From an uncultured Lachnospiraceae bacterium (GTDB lineage: Bacteria; Bacillota; Clostridia; Lachnospirales; Lachnospiraceae), in contig CAJTVL010000008.1 of assembly GCA_910579425.1 (NCBI GenBank), positions 1-64,000 on the forward strand: a DNA stretch of 64,000 nt, read 5' to 3'. Shown piece after piece: positions 8,701-16,222 of the stretch. The position numbers and the translations under genes are program-made. Under the pieces are notes generated by a model. The model worked only from the letters and a program-made list of their open reading frames with translations, made no database searches and was not told the origin of the DNA. Each line of letters opens with the position of its first letter. Positions within the stretch are counted from its first letter, which is position 1.

Positions 8701-10132
8701 CATAACTTCGTTTCATTTTCCCTTTTTCGGAGTAAAACGGGGTGCCTCTGTGGAAAAAATGGTAAAGTATCTCCCCTCTGGTCAGAGGCTTGATCTTTTC
8801 TGCTTTATTCCTGCATGCAAACATACATAAAAATAAAGGGATTCTCAGACAGTCCAGGAGCTCTGTATGCGCCTCAATCCATGTAATGTCCGTATCCGTA
8901 TAGAGGGAATAGGCAAGATAATCCCTGATATTTTTGGTTTTAAGTCCCTGTAGGGCAATATGACTGAAGCCATCCGGAAGATAATTTTCGGTCATCCGTC
9001 TCGTTGTCAGGATAATACGGACATTTGATGAGCGGGCAAGCTGCTCTATTTCATTGCGCAGAAGTTCCCTGACAGACTGCCCTGACGCCGCCCCGTCTGC
9101 CTGCATCGTATTGATCTCGTTAAAACCATCCAGCAAAAGCAGGTATTGCGGGGGTTCAGTATCTTTGAGAAATTCCTTTTCAATACCCATAAGCTGCTCC
9201 GGTGTATAGGACTCAAATTCCTTATCATCAATAAGGGATTGGATGTATCTTGTGATAAAGTTGGTTTTTCCATACTTTGATGAATACCATTCCCCAATGA
9301 CGCTTGGGCATCTGTTTAACTCAATGTAAATGGGAATCGGTCCGGGTATTTGCTCCCTGTCTTTTAGAAGGGCAGACATCTGATGCGCCAGAAAAGTAGT
9401 CTTTCCTATTCCGCCCTCTCCCATTAAGACCAGATGTTCCTGCCCATGTTCCTGGAAAATTTCCTGAACCGGCGCTACCTTTCCTTCTCTGTTGATGGCA
9501 AGTGGCTCGTAATAGACATCTCTGTAAATGCCGTCAGGGAAAAGGCTTTCAAATATTTTGAGCCCGCCAAATTTGTTATTTCCGGAACAAAGTATCTCAT
9601 AATACTTCCGGCTTGCCCGCCAGATTTGACTGCGGGTATCCGGCGATGCTTCCGGTGTATGGATACAGAACGGAGCAAACCATTTTTCCGCGATTCCGTG
9701 ATTTTCGGCACGGATGATTAATTGGTTACCGTCAATGATTTCAATAGGAAAGCCGTATCCGATGTAGCGGCGCTTAAAAGCGTTCCATTTTTCTATTTCC
9801 GGCTTTGTCAACTGCCTGGGCAGACATAAATACCACGAATGAATATTTGAGTTTTTATTAAGGGCGGTTTCAAAAGAACTGCGAACCTGCTTCCACTGTA
9901 TTTCTTTCAGGGGCTCCCGGAAGTATTTACATTGGTAGATATCTATTCCGTCAGGATGGGAAACAAGCACGTCTATGCCATCGTCTCCCGGATTACCGGC
10001 AATTTGATGCACTTCCCGGCAGGGATTTTCCAGATCCATCAATTCCGCACAAAATATCTCAAAGCGCTCTCTTGCCCCGACCACTCCTCCATTGTGCCTC
10101 TCAAAATTTGTCCAACTTTCAACTGTACCCAT
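5726..10132 (-). CDS. STAND NTPase: Mrr-like nuclease, NACHT ATPase and C-terminal beta-propeller (Avs/bNACHT-like defence protein)
   Basis: The protein has 1468 residues in three parts. Residues 20-150 resemble Mrr-type restriction nucleases: G-D-D-G-I-D54-V followed by I-Y-Q67-C-K69. Residues 230-400 are a NACHT-type ATPase with Walker A G-E-G-G-I-G-K-T at 238-245, Walker B L-L-L-L-D335 and a sensor-like I-L-T-T-R-R at 374-379. A helical region follows to about 700. From about 740 to the end come repeated strands of WD40 type, for example V-L-T-L-G-D-D-D-Q-V-C-L-W-D near 790. Family knowledge: STAND ATPases of this plan sense a phage protein with the C-terminal repeats, oligomerise and activate the N-terminal effector. 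The gene stands alone and reads through without a break. Defence function is inferred from architecture and island context. Confidence 0.85.
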   Translation of the reverse strand: MGTVESWTNFERHNGGVVGARERFEIFCAELMDLENPCREVHQIAGNPGDDGIDVLVSHPDGIDIYQCKYFREPLKEIQWKQVRSSFETALNKNSNIHSWYLCLPRQLTKPEIEKWNAFKRRYIGYGFPIEIIDGNQLIIRAENHGIAEKWFAPFCIHTPEASPDTRSQIWRASRKYYEILCSGNNKFGGLKIFESLFPDGIYRDVYYEPLAINREGKVAPVQEIFQEHGQEHLVLMGEGGIGKTTFLAHQMSALLKDREQIPGPIPIYIELNRCPSVIGEWYSSKYGKTNFITRYIQSLIDDKEFESYTPEQLMGIEKEFLKDTEPPQYLLLLDGFNEINTMQADGAASGQSVRELLRNEIEQLARSSNVRIILTTRRMTENYLPDGFSHIALQGLKTKNIRDYLAYSLYTDTDITWIEAHTELLDCLRIPLFLCMFACRNKAEKIKPLTRGEILYHFFHRGTPFYSEKGKMKRSYADDALLKKMLMFTMDFILPTIGYYMNGNGVFQLSKTDLLREIKKAFDDAILQEHALTVPAFPEYESETESLANLKEQLCHVSSDRYLDIIVNILGIMNRNGISGYSFVHHHIRDYFASYYIIQRIREALALYNYEKNFHNQHFTLNNSDGIADKIRYCLEPVFYEIPGETIRSFIGEILGEHRNIPILDTENHWHMPEVTVKEQTTLRQLLNLYRYSPVDPKYLISNIVEIIKKVRKTVAGECFDGLDLRNCRFYETICSVGIGDSHIAASFRNCKVTNQTFLFEGHIGRYTDFVIPHSNPDRVLTLGDDDQVCLWDRATRRMISSFIVGNSISQEGFNPDTKISVGPIPEFLTRFYDDTEEGRRTYIEYTRGDKEKLLLTEPQEERVIDDMRFSPFGTYICGVWGGNTVRVFSSDDGRLCYTYVYTGKGRICHIVMPQENHIILHVKLTEEIYAKKAYRPSEWVFFRLDMDTDRINLIYQYETRRPHDTQANEPICAFDDSQTKCLIYTDRQLVILHLENGKTSILDKLTEEIIPERGEFLDIEGGRASVYWDDTIKIYDIDKGKTTIHRNLLLVQCLAIHVIGKDVYVIAENGNLHEWDLESDTITENTFPTVELDIKNIHSDANGHILVEYSNNCILTIDETSDKLLSTFYDVEPESAVEVCTYLRQSNKFFIVLHGTDYEQILLYDLVSGKHERINVAFKSQLNYCAVLEENHILYIAFDKKLTALDLDSGQQTEIWHADAGETFFDFKVKNGTVYLLLQWIITCRMPMYRVYTVNSEGIYEESKSSPVLYISEEESVNLLLEKDIEFFVRDPLKDKDIITAHGLFLHPSAELRQKYSSFGSSPEESTRVFFYVEDYGLYVKNIISDSTFVMQNDLCLTTLEDYSRVYVYYKEKDGQWKKIFVFAPRDQDGECLNLYHAAMGLSGNAYCSTSGEKLIKVNPETGKISKQFSWLPGIILTGCDFTGTEVSESLRNILHEHGAIIPDPI

Positions 10133-10352
10133 TTCCAGACCGCCTTATTGGTAAAAATTGACTGTTAACCCTGTAGAAGCTTTTAAGCATCAGTGAATCT
10201 TTTTTTGTTTCTGCTTCAAACCATTCCTGGATCTGTTCCTCAAATATCCACCGGATTTCTTTGTTAGGGATGATCAACTCTGTCATATCGCCATCATCTG
10301 TTCCGCGCTTCGTCAGATAGCCTGTTGTATAAAGGATACTCCACAGATTATC
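10119..10352 (-). pseudogene. Internal fragment of a DUF1703-type AAA-like ATPase/nuclease gene
   Basis: The reverse strand encodes, without a start, D-N-L-W-S-I-L-Y-T-T-G-Y-L-T and later L-I-I-P-N-K-E-I-R-W-I-F-E-E. This matches the central region of the intact gene at 35493-37166 (E-N-L-W-S-I-L-Y-L-T-G-Y-L-T, then L-R-I-P-N-E-E-V-R-N-L-F). The frame ends at a stop at 10119 that overlaps the first codons of the STAND gene. The N-terminal ATPase part and the C-terminal nuclease part are both absent, so this is a decayed remnant. Confidence 0.75.
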
Positions 10353-10370
10353 CTATCTTTCTTACACATA

Positions 10371-11294
10371 TCACCAGACAATTTTTAAGTGTGAGTAATC
10401 CACTGCGGAATCATCCAATGCTTCCACAACACGGTTATAGCGGAAAAACCAGCTCATATTTTTGACATTTATGTGTTCTGCCAGTTTTCCCAGAGGCGCC
10501 CCCTCCTTAATCATAAGGGCCTGGCTTAAAGTTCGCAGGTCATTGTAGGTAAATGGCGTTACATTACAGGCCAGGCATGCATCGCGCAATCTGTTTTGCA
10601 AAGCCCTGGCGCTTACAGCTTTTCCTTTTTTATTTAAGAAAAAACAGGGCAGATTGTCGGTACGCTGCAGAGAATATTGGTTAATCAATTCCACAATATC
10701 ATCCGGCAGCTTAACATAACGGTACGCATGATTAGTAAGTTTAAGGCGTATTCCATAGTTGCCGTTTGCATCTTGTAGAAACATGTTTCGCTCTAAAGAA
10801 ACCAATTCATTTGTGGTGAGGGTGGTACGCAGCACCAGGGAGCAGGAAAGGAAACCGACAATGTCGCCTTCGGATTTAAAATAGGCAAGAACCTGGTTTA
10901 TACTTTCAAAATCAGGAAGGTTCTCAATTTTAAACTCCATGTCCGGGAGAACTACCTCAATCACCGAAAATAAATCCAGATATCTTGGCTCGATCTGAAA
11001 ATCAGCGGCGTTTTCATCCATATACCTGGATACTGCACGGAGGACAGACAGGTCGTAATTGGTGGATTTAATAATAGTATTCTGGTCTATTCCCGCGAAG
11101 TATGACCTGATCTGCTCCCGTGAAATGTCCAGGAAATCACATTGCGCATGGTCGCACAGGGCATTGAAAACGTAGATATACTGTTGTTCGGTTCTTTTGG
11201 TTTTAATCTTTTCAGCATAGTATTTATGAAGGATTTCCATAAAGCGTTCGCTGATGTATTTGGAATATGTGGCGGATCCATTAGTCTTCTGCAT
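10371..11294 (-). CDS. Tyrosine-recombinase-like protein with an altered catalytic core
   Basis: The 307-residue protein has the two-domain layout of XerC/XerD-type recombinases: an N-terminal SAM-like domain (residues 1-110) and a C-terminal catalytic fold. The second active-site arginine is recognisable in Y-N-D-L-R-T-L-S and the nucleophile tyrosine may be in F-F-R-Y-N-R-V. But the first catalytic arginine, normally in G-L-R-x-x-E-L, is replaced in T-L-T-T-N-E-L-V-S-L, and the HxxR histidine is a tyrosine. It may therefore be catalytically dead or a DNA-binding relative. The start follows a GGGAGGGG site. A 126-bp inverted-repeat element lies upstream. Confidence 0.7.
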   Translation of the reverse strand: MQKTNGSATYSKYISERFMEILHKYYAEKIKTKRTEQQYIYVFNALCDHAQCDFLDISREQIRSYFAGIDQNTIIKSTNYDLSVLRAVSRYMDENAADFQIEPRYLDLFSVIEVVLPDMEFKIENLPDFESINQVLAYFKSEGDIVGFLSCSLVLRTTLTTNELVSLERNMFLQDANGNYGIRLKLTNHAYRYVKLPDDIVELINQYSLQRTDNLPCFFLNKKGKAVSARALQNRLRDACLACNVTPFTYNDLRTLSQALMIKEGAPLGKLAEHINVKNMSWFFRYNRVVEALDDSAVDYSHLKIVW

Positions 11295-11371
11295 GAAAGC
11301 CCCTCCCTATGTGTTAAGTATAGCATGGTTTCCTCAAACAGGGAAGAAAAAAGTTAGAATAAGCCACATGA

Positions 11372-11497
11372 AACTACGCACTATGGAGACAACTATTCCC
11401 CAATTCCCAGGCATTCTCTCCCACCACACAACGACCTCCCTCCTGAAAATAATCAAAAAGAAAATATTTGTCCGCACCATATCCATAGTGCGTAGTT
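11372..11497. repeat. Small inverted-repeat element (MITE-like or recombinase site)
   Basis: The 16-base sequence AACTACGCACTATGGA at 11372-11387 is repeated as its perfect reverse complement at 11482-11497, enclosing 94 bases with no open frame. It sits between the recombinase-like gene and the phosphoribosyltransferase-fold gene. It could be a non-autonomous mobile element, a pair of recombinase binding sites, or a long-range hairpin. No target duplication is evident. Confidence 0.55.
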
Positions 11498-11529
11498 ATC
11501 TACTTATTCTTTTCGATTTTTCCAGGGAT

Positions 11530-12900
11530 TCACCTTAATATTTTATCCATATAAGTAGCCCATAAATGTTTTAGCAATAAATCTTCTCCATCCAATATAC
11601 ATTGAAAATCCATATTTTCTACCCGTAGGCTATTTTCTGGCGCACTTTTATCCCAATCCCAAAAGGAGACAAAAGCTGGCGCGCAATCACCAACTTCCTT
11701 GGCCCATTTATAGGCCAGAACTGCCACCTTATACATTTCCATACATTCTTTTTGTCTGCCGTATTTCAGGGAATTACAATCGAAAGAAAATGGCAATAAA
11801 TAAATTTTACCCATACCGTCTAAATACTTTTTAATATGACAATAGCTGTTGCCTGTAAAAATAGAGTCATCAATAACAACAATAATCCGATTATCATCCT
11901 TTAATATATTCAGGCTTTCATTTATGATCTTTACATTATCTGATGCTTCTCCATAGGCATTTCCATCATTCCTATTCTGCGAATATTGGATATTTATTGT
12001 CTCGCAGTCAACCGACAATAAATATTTTAGTATCACGCCTGTATTCATTGCACCAAAAGCATTGCTTATCAACAATATTTTTTTAAATGTCTCCTGCCTG
12101 CAAAATGGCTCCAGCTTCATCAAATAGGCCGCATAAACAAGACATAAAGAATCACCTTCTCTTATCACACGCATAAACGGCGCCTCATCTGTACCAAAAT
12201 TTAAAGGCGATGTCACAAAGTCCGTCAGGATAGCTGACCGGTATAATTCGCTATAACCAGAAGAAAGTATACAAAAGGCACCCTGGAAGTCAAATTTAAG
12301 AAGCTTGGCAATAGCCTCCCCCATCATATGTATATATCGTTCTGTTTCCTCAACTACTGCGAAAAAAGACTCCCCTTTTAATTCTAATATCCTCGCTCGA
12401 TTAACATATTCAAACCACCGCAAGGTAGTTAAATCTGTAAATATATATTCCAGTAAAGACAATGCCCCAATCCAGTTTTCAATGGATATCCTCTCCTGCA
12501 TGAGATAAACAAATGAGTATGTATCCTCATTCCCTTCCCATCTTTTCGCAAACTCTTTCCATAATTCGTTTTGCGTATATGGCCTGTTCTTACTATGCAT
12601 CTGTGGATCACAAAAGTAATACCCATATCCTCTTAAAAATACTTTATCTCCCTTCTTCTCCGCCCTGTCTTTAAAGAAGCTTTGAAGCTCCGGATCCATC
12701 TTTTCATACTGAACAGTAGATAACAGGAATCCTCCAAATATGTCCACATTCCCTTCAATGCAATAATTCCCCTTTACTTGCAGATGCCTCTTTATCTGAT
12801 TATTCCATGTTTTAAAGAATTCCCTTTGAACATCCTTAATCTCCAGGTAGGCATTATCAATAAATTTATATAATATCTCTTCATTTTCCTTATCCGGCAT
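11530..12900 (-). CDS. Phosphoribosyltransferase-fold protein, function unknown
   Basis: This is a 456-residue protein. The C-terminal third contains I-I-V-V-I-D-D-S-I-F-T-G-N-S, which matches the PRPP-binding loop of type I phosphoribosyltransferases (V-V-D-D-x-x-T-T-G). It is preceded by I-L-L-I-S-N-A-F-G-A-M-N-T-G, which may be the fold's earlier strand and loop. The N-terminal 250 residues are helical and unrecognised. I chose the ATG at 12900 because GGGAG lies eight bases upstream; the frame is open to 12951. Standalone PRTase domains fused to unknown partners occur in bacterial conflict operons (family knowledge), so a defence or nucleotide-signalling role is possible but not shown. 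Confidence 0.55.
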   Translation of the reverse strand: MPDKENEEILYKFIDNAYLEIKDVQREFFKTWNNQIKRHLQVKGNYCIEGNVDIFGGFLLSTVQYEKMDPELQSFFKDRAEKKGDKVFLRGYGYYFCDPQMHSKNRPYTQNELWKEFAKRWEGNEDTYSFVYLMQERISIENWIGALSLLEYIFTDLTTLRWFEYVNRARILELKGESFFAVVEETERYIHMMGEAIAKLLKFDFQGAFCILSSGYSELYRSAILTDFVTSPLNFGTDEAPFMRVIREGDSLCLVYAAYLMKLEPFCRQETFKKILLISNAFGAMNTGVILKYLLSVDCETINIQYSQNRNDGNAYGEASDNVKIINESLNILKDDNRIIVVIDDSIFTGNSYCHIKKYLDGMGKIYLLPFSFDCNSLKYGRQKECMEMYKVAVLAYKWAKEVGDCAPAFVSFWDWDKSAPENSLRVENMDFQCILDGEDLLLKHLWATYMDKILR

Positions 12901-12924
12901 AATCTGTATCTCCCATATAGAAGA

Positions 12925-12953
12925 AGATGCATGGCTTCCTCTTCCATGCATCT
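12925..12953 (-). promoter_or_regulatory. Stem-loop in the leader of the PRTase-fold gene
   Basis: AGATGCATGG and CCATGCATCT form a perfect 10-bp stem around a 9-base loop, just upstream of the chosen start at 12900. It may be an operator palindrome or a leader RNA hairpin. The rest of 12954-13158 shows no gene. Confidence 0.45.
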
Positions 12954-13158
12954 CTTAACCACATTTTCTCAACCTTTTAAGCGACATTCCTTCCCCTAAC
13001 TGCTTTTGATGATAAAAATTCGGCTTTACCTATAACATCTGACTTTTTAAGGGAATATACACCTTTCCTCCATATTCATTATATGCCAAAATCCCATTGT
13101 TTACAAGAAATCTCCGCTATGAATTATTCAAAATTTCTTAAAATTCCATATATTACTC

Positions 13159-13190
13159 TTGACATATATACTCGTATTGGTGTACTATAC
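13159..13190 (+). promoter_or_regulatory. Promoter with TACTATAC operator-like -10 region
   Basis: TTGACA at 13159-13164, a 16-bp spacer, then TGTACTATAC at 13181-13190. The same -35, spacing and -10/operator sequence recur upstream of parM (38288), rep (61899) and the signal-peptidase operon (31738-31765, minus strand). Confidence 0.65.
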
Positions 13191-13221
13191 ATTCATACCT
13201 TTATTCAGGAGGAACCAGTAT

Positions 13222-13995
13222 ATGCAGATAACCGACCAAAAGGCAATGCACATTGCAAATTATCTTGGCAAGGGTGCGTTTATTGATAAAAACCGTGATA
13301 TAAGCATTCAAATTGGAGATAAATCAGAGATTGGTATTAACAAACGAGGAAACAAATATGCCCTTTATGTTAAATATGATAATCGGCTCGATAAATCCGT
13401 ACAGCTTCCCTTATATTCCGGAGCTACAAGCATTGACTCCCTGGCACAAGGCGTCAAAATTATCATTGAACAAAGCCTGTCTCTTGAAAATATAGAGCTT
13501 GATATGAAAAAGGTACCATTGATCAATGATGATGAAGCAGAATTTGATCTGACAGATTATTCCACATATTCTACAGAAGATGAATTTGAGGAGTATGGAG
13601 CTATGGAGGCCTCTGGTCAGCAGACTGCCGGCTTCCCACCCTCTCCTCTCCCACCGGATTCCCTTGAACCTCTGATAGAAATATATGATCAAAACAGCAA
13701 CGATAACCTGAAGGAGGAATACCCCATGAATAATACAGAAAATAAAAATTTTTCCATTGCTCTGGACAGCTACCTGTATCAAACCCTTGGCGACGAAGCG
13801 GCCATAAAAGACAAATTGGCCCGCGCAGTCAGCAGGCTCACGGACATGGACCGTGAATCCATTACCGGATTTTACATTCAAATGTTAAATTCTCTGCTTT
13901 TTCTCTACCAGAACGATATAACTATGTTGTCCGATGACACCGGAATTGACAGCCGGGATATTGCATTAGCCACCTATGAAATTAAAATGCTTTGA
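13222..13995 (+). CDS. Unrecognised 257-residue protein with an internal in-frame start
   Basis: No family recognised. The N-terminal 95 residues look like a small folded domain of mixed strands and a helix. Residues 105-160 are acidic and proline-rich, a likely flexible linker. The last 90 residues are helical. The start at 13222 follows AGGAGG nine bases upstream and lies downstream of a clear promoter. At 13726, in the same frame, an ATG is preceded by a full AAGGAGG with ideal spacing, so a separate 89-residue C-terminal product is probable. A strong terminator follows. The product is probably a plasmid-borne regulatory or maintenance protein, but this is a guess. Confidence 0.65.
   Translation: MQITDQKAMHIANYLGKGAFIDKNRDISIQIGDKSEIGINKRGNKYALYVKYDNRLDKSVQLPLYSGATSIDSLAQGVKIIIEQSLSLENIELDMKKVPLINDDEAEFDLTDYSTYSTEDEFEEYGAMEASGQQTAGFPPSPLPPDSLEPLIEIYDQNSNDNLKEEYPMNNTENKNFSIALDSYLYQTLGDEAAIKDKLARAVSRLTDMDRESITGFYIQMLNSLLFLYQNDITMLSDDTGIDSRDIALATYEIKML
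13711..13728 (+). promoter_or_regulatory. Internal ribosome binding site and start codon
   Basis: AAGGAGG at 13711-13717 is followed eight bases later by ATG at 13726, in frame with the surrounding gene. It would translate the helical C-terminal domain alone (89 residues). Confidence 0.5.
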
Positions 13996-14037
13996 CCAAT
14001 TAATATGCTTTCATCTAATCTCCCTTCTGAATATACG

Positions 14038-14075
14038 AAGAAAACTGACAGTTATAACAGGCTGTCAGTTTTCTT
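14038..14075. terminator. Bidirectional terminator between convergent genes
   Basis: AAAACTGACAG and CTGTCAGTTTT form a long stem with a T tract on the plus strand and an A tract before it, so it can serve the genes ending at 13995 (+) and 14082 (-). Confidence 0.8.
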
Positions 14076-14081
14076 TTTTAC

Positions 14082-14876
14082 TTATAATAAGCCGGCCGTA
14101 AGGCGTGGCTGCGTCTGCTTATTCACCAAAGGGATTATCCCCCAAAAAATCCGATAGGGACAGATAATTATTTCCGTATAAGATTCGCTGTCATCCACCA
14201 TATCCATGAAATGACAGGCATGCTTATAGTCGTCATCCACCAGCAAAAACAGCGTGATGAGATCAATAATACCCTTTGTCTCCAGATTATCAATGTCTGG
14301 CTTTTGCCCCTTCACATGATGTAAGAAGTAAAACACCACCTTTTCGCCATATATCCTGTACTTTCCCGTTGCAAATTCTTGCCGGAATGCACTGTAATAA
14401 TTATTTTTCCACGCATTAATGTCATAAAAATACTTCATTCTTCTCGCAAAAACATCATATTGAGGCCTGTGAGGAAGCAGCTCAGGCAATAAAATTCTCA
14501 AAAACCCCTCTTCCCGGATAAATTTCACATCCTTTTCTTCCGTCACTAAGGAGACGGTGTTTTTGCCGCCACCCCTTTCCTTGAATCCATATTCTACCGG
14601 GATCAAAGACAGGTCGGAGGATAACCTGGACATAGCTTTCGCGATCTCCATGCATTGGTTAAAAATCTCATCCATATTTCCCCGCTTAAGTTTGCTTTTA
14701 ATGCCTTTTATTTTTCCATCCAGGTGTCCGCAACGGACACTTATGTTATCTATTTCTTTTTCTAATTTTTTGTCTGTGCTGTCCGCGGCATAAATTTGAC
14801 CTATATAGTCAATATACCTCTCAAAATCTTTTTCATTCACTTTGCTGAAAAACGCAAGTGCATCTGTATCATCCAA
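14082..14876 (-). CDS. Unrecognised protein, second gene of the RHH/coiled-coil operon
   Basis: A 264-residue protein without a family I can name with certainty. The first 100 residues are charged and helical, probably coiled coil (K-K-L-E-K-E-I-D-N). The remaining part is a mixed fold with V-V-F-Y-F-L-H-H and aromatic-rich helices. It follows the RHH/coiled-coil gene by only 17 bases on the same strand, so the two form an operon and may act together. Such pairs are common on large Clostridia plasmids and integrative elements, but I cannot give a role. Confidence 0.6.
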   Translation of the reverse strand: MDDTDALAFFSKVNEKDFERYIDYIGQIYAADSTDKKLEKEIDNISVRCGHLDGKIKGIKSKLKRGNMDEIFNQCMEIAKAMSRLSSDLSLIPVEYGFKERGGGKNTVSLVTEEKDVKFIREEGFLRILLPELLPHRPQYDVFARRMKYFYDINAWKNNYYSAFRQEFATGKYRIYGEKVVFYFLHHVKGQKPDIDNLETKGIIDLITLFLLVDDDYKHACHFMDMVDDSESYTEIIICPYRIFWGIIPLVNKQTQPRLTAGLL

Positions 14877-14893
14877 TCCGTTACCCCGCCTGT

Positions 14894-15778
14894 CTAATTT
14901 GGAATACTGCCCTTTATCTGCTCTAACAGATTAAAATAGTTCTGTTGATATTTATCAATTTCCACCTGCTTCTGTTCTTTTAACGCCTGAATCTGTTCCT
15001 GGTATCTCTTTTCAAGGGCCAGCTTCTCCTGTTCAAATGCAAGCTGCAGCTTCGCACTGCGCTGTTCCAGTTCGTCTTTCCTCTTCTGCTCCAGTTCCTC
15101 AGCGTTCTTTTTATAATCAGCAATACATCTGTCTAATGCATCTTCAGCCTGGGACTTGAGTAATTCCAAATCTTTACACATGGCCTTTGACGCTTCCAGC
15201 TCCTCACTGATCCTCATATAATCTTCATGCTCCTGCAGGAGCCCTTCTAATTTGGTTTTGTAGTCCTTGCAGGAATCCTGTAAAACCTCATTTAAATTGT
15301 CTTTATCTTCTATCCTTCGGCACAGCTCTTCCACTCTGGCCTCATACTTAACATTCAGATCATCCATCTCTTTTTTCAAATGGGCATTTTCGTCCGCATG
15401 GGCTTTCGCTTTTGCAGAGGACTCTTCTTTCAATTGTTTTGCCAGTGTGATCTTTTCCTGCAAATCCTGAATGATGGAATCCTTGGACTTTAAAAGGGCA
15501 TCAAATTCTGACCTGATTGTTTCTGCCATATTCTGGCAGTCTTCAAGGCTGCCCATGTACATCCGGGTCATAGCCATCACATAACTCTCAAACTTATCAA
15601 TGTCCTGTCTCCTGTCAGTCAAAACAGCTTTCCCCGCCTGGAATTCATATGCTTCGATCAGCTTTGCCATTGCCTCCTGCTGGTTACCGCCAATATTTTC
15701 GGAGATCTCCTTAAATTTTCTTGCTGTCTCATCGTCAATCCTGAATGATTTTGGTTTTAATTCTTTACTCTCTGTCAT
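14894..15778 (-). CDS. Ribbon-helix-helix protein with long coiled coil (KfrA-like organisation)
   Basis: 294 residues. The N-terminal 45 residues contain K-S-F-R-I-D-D-E-T-A-R-K-F-K-E-I and a second helix, the layout of a ribbon-helix-helix DNA-binding domain. From about residue 85 to 285 the sequence is an almost unbroken coiled coil rich in E, K, L and Q. Family knowledge: plasmid KfrA-type proteins have a DNA-binding head and a long coiled coil, bind their own promoter and stabilise the plasmid. The start at 15778 is preceded by a GGAAAGGA site; upstream lies a cluster of GTAATAC repeats that look like its operators. Sequence homology to KfrA itself is not claimed. Confidence 0.7.
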   Translation of the reverse strand: MTESKELKPKSFRIDDETARKFKEISENIGGNQQEAMAKLIEAYEFQAGKAVLTDRRQDIDKFESYVMAMTRMYMGSLEDCQNMAETIRSEFDALLKSKDSIIQDLQEKITLAKQLKEESSAKAKAHADENAHLKKEMDDLNVKYEARVEELCRRIEDKDNLNEVLQDSCKDYKTKLEGLLQEHEDYMRISEELEASKAMCKDLELLKSQAEDALDRCIADYKKNAEELEQKRKDELEQRSAKLQLAFEQEKLALEKRYQEQIQALKEQKQVEIDKYQQNYFNLLEQIKGSIPN

Positions 15779-15932
15779 ACCCCAATCCTTTCCGCCTCTC
15801 TGCATCACATCCCCATACATGCATTATACTATGGTACAAAAACGAAGTAAATCTAATTCCCCTGACAGGCATCCCGCATTTATCCTCCCTCTGCTGCCTC
15901 TGTTCAAGCAAGCGAGCAAACATATTATGAAT

Positions 15933-15997
15933 TGTAATACACTACATTGTTATTTCTGTATTACTCATTACTTTGTAATACACTACATAGTATTACA
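15933..15997. promoter_or_regulatory. Operator cluster of GTAATAC repeats
   Basis: TGTAATACACTACAT occurs exactly twice, at 15933-15947 and 15974-15988 (41 bp apart, about four helical turns). The reverse complement GTATTAC occurs at 15958-15964 and 15990-15996, giving two convergent pairs. This lies between the divergent genes at 15778 and 16223 and suits binding by the ribbon-helix-helix protein. Confidence 0.6.
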
Positions 15998-16098
15998 TAT
16001 GTATTTCGTAAAATCAAGCATTAGTATTAAAAATAGATTTTTTTACCTCCCCATGCTTCTAAATAAGCCCCAAATATTAAAAGTAAGATGCAATTTGC

Positions 16099-16197
16099 TT
16101 GCAATGGATACCCGCAATGATATAATGTACTTAACTAATCTCATAATTTACTTGCCATTATTTCAGCAGTTAAAACATTTGTTTTAGCTGCTTTTCT
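16099..16197 (+). promoter_or_regulatory. Leader module A: promoter, 38-nt leader, terminator
   Basis: TTGCAA (16099-16104), 16-bp spacer, TATAAT (16121-16126), then exactly 38 bases ending in GCCATTATTTC. A 13-bp hairpin follows, from AGCAGTTAAAACA (16165-16177) to its complement (16180-16192), ending in TTTTCTT. The gene at 16223 starts 31 bases beyond the hairpin. Four similar modules occur elsewhere in the window. Confidence 0.75.
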
Positions 16198-16222
16198 TAT
16201 AAATACTTTGAAAGGGGTCATC

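Noticed and set aside
15600..16187. 195-codon plus-strand frame over the RHH gene and its promoter
   Set aside because: It crosses the operator repeats and leader module A and is antisense to the coiled-coil gene; no ribosome site.
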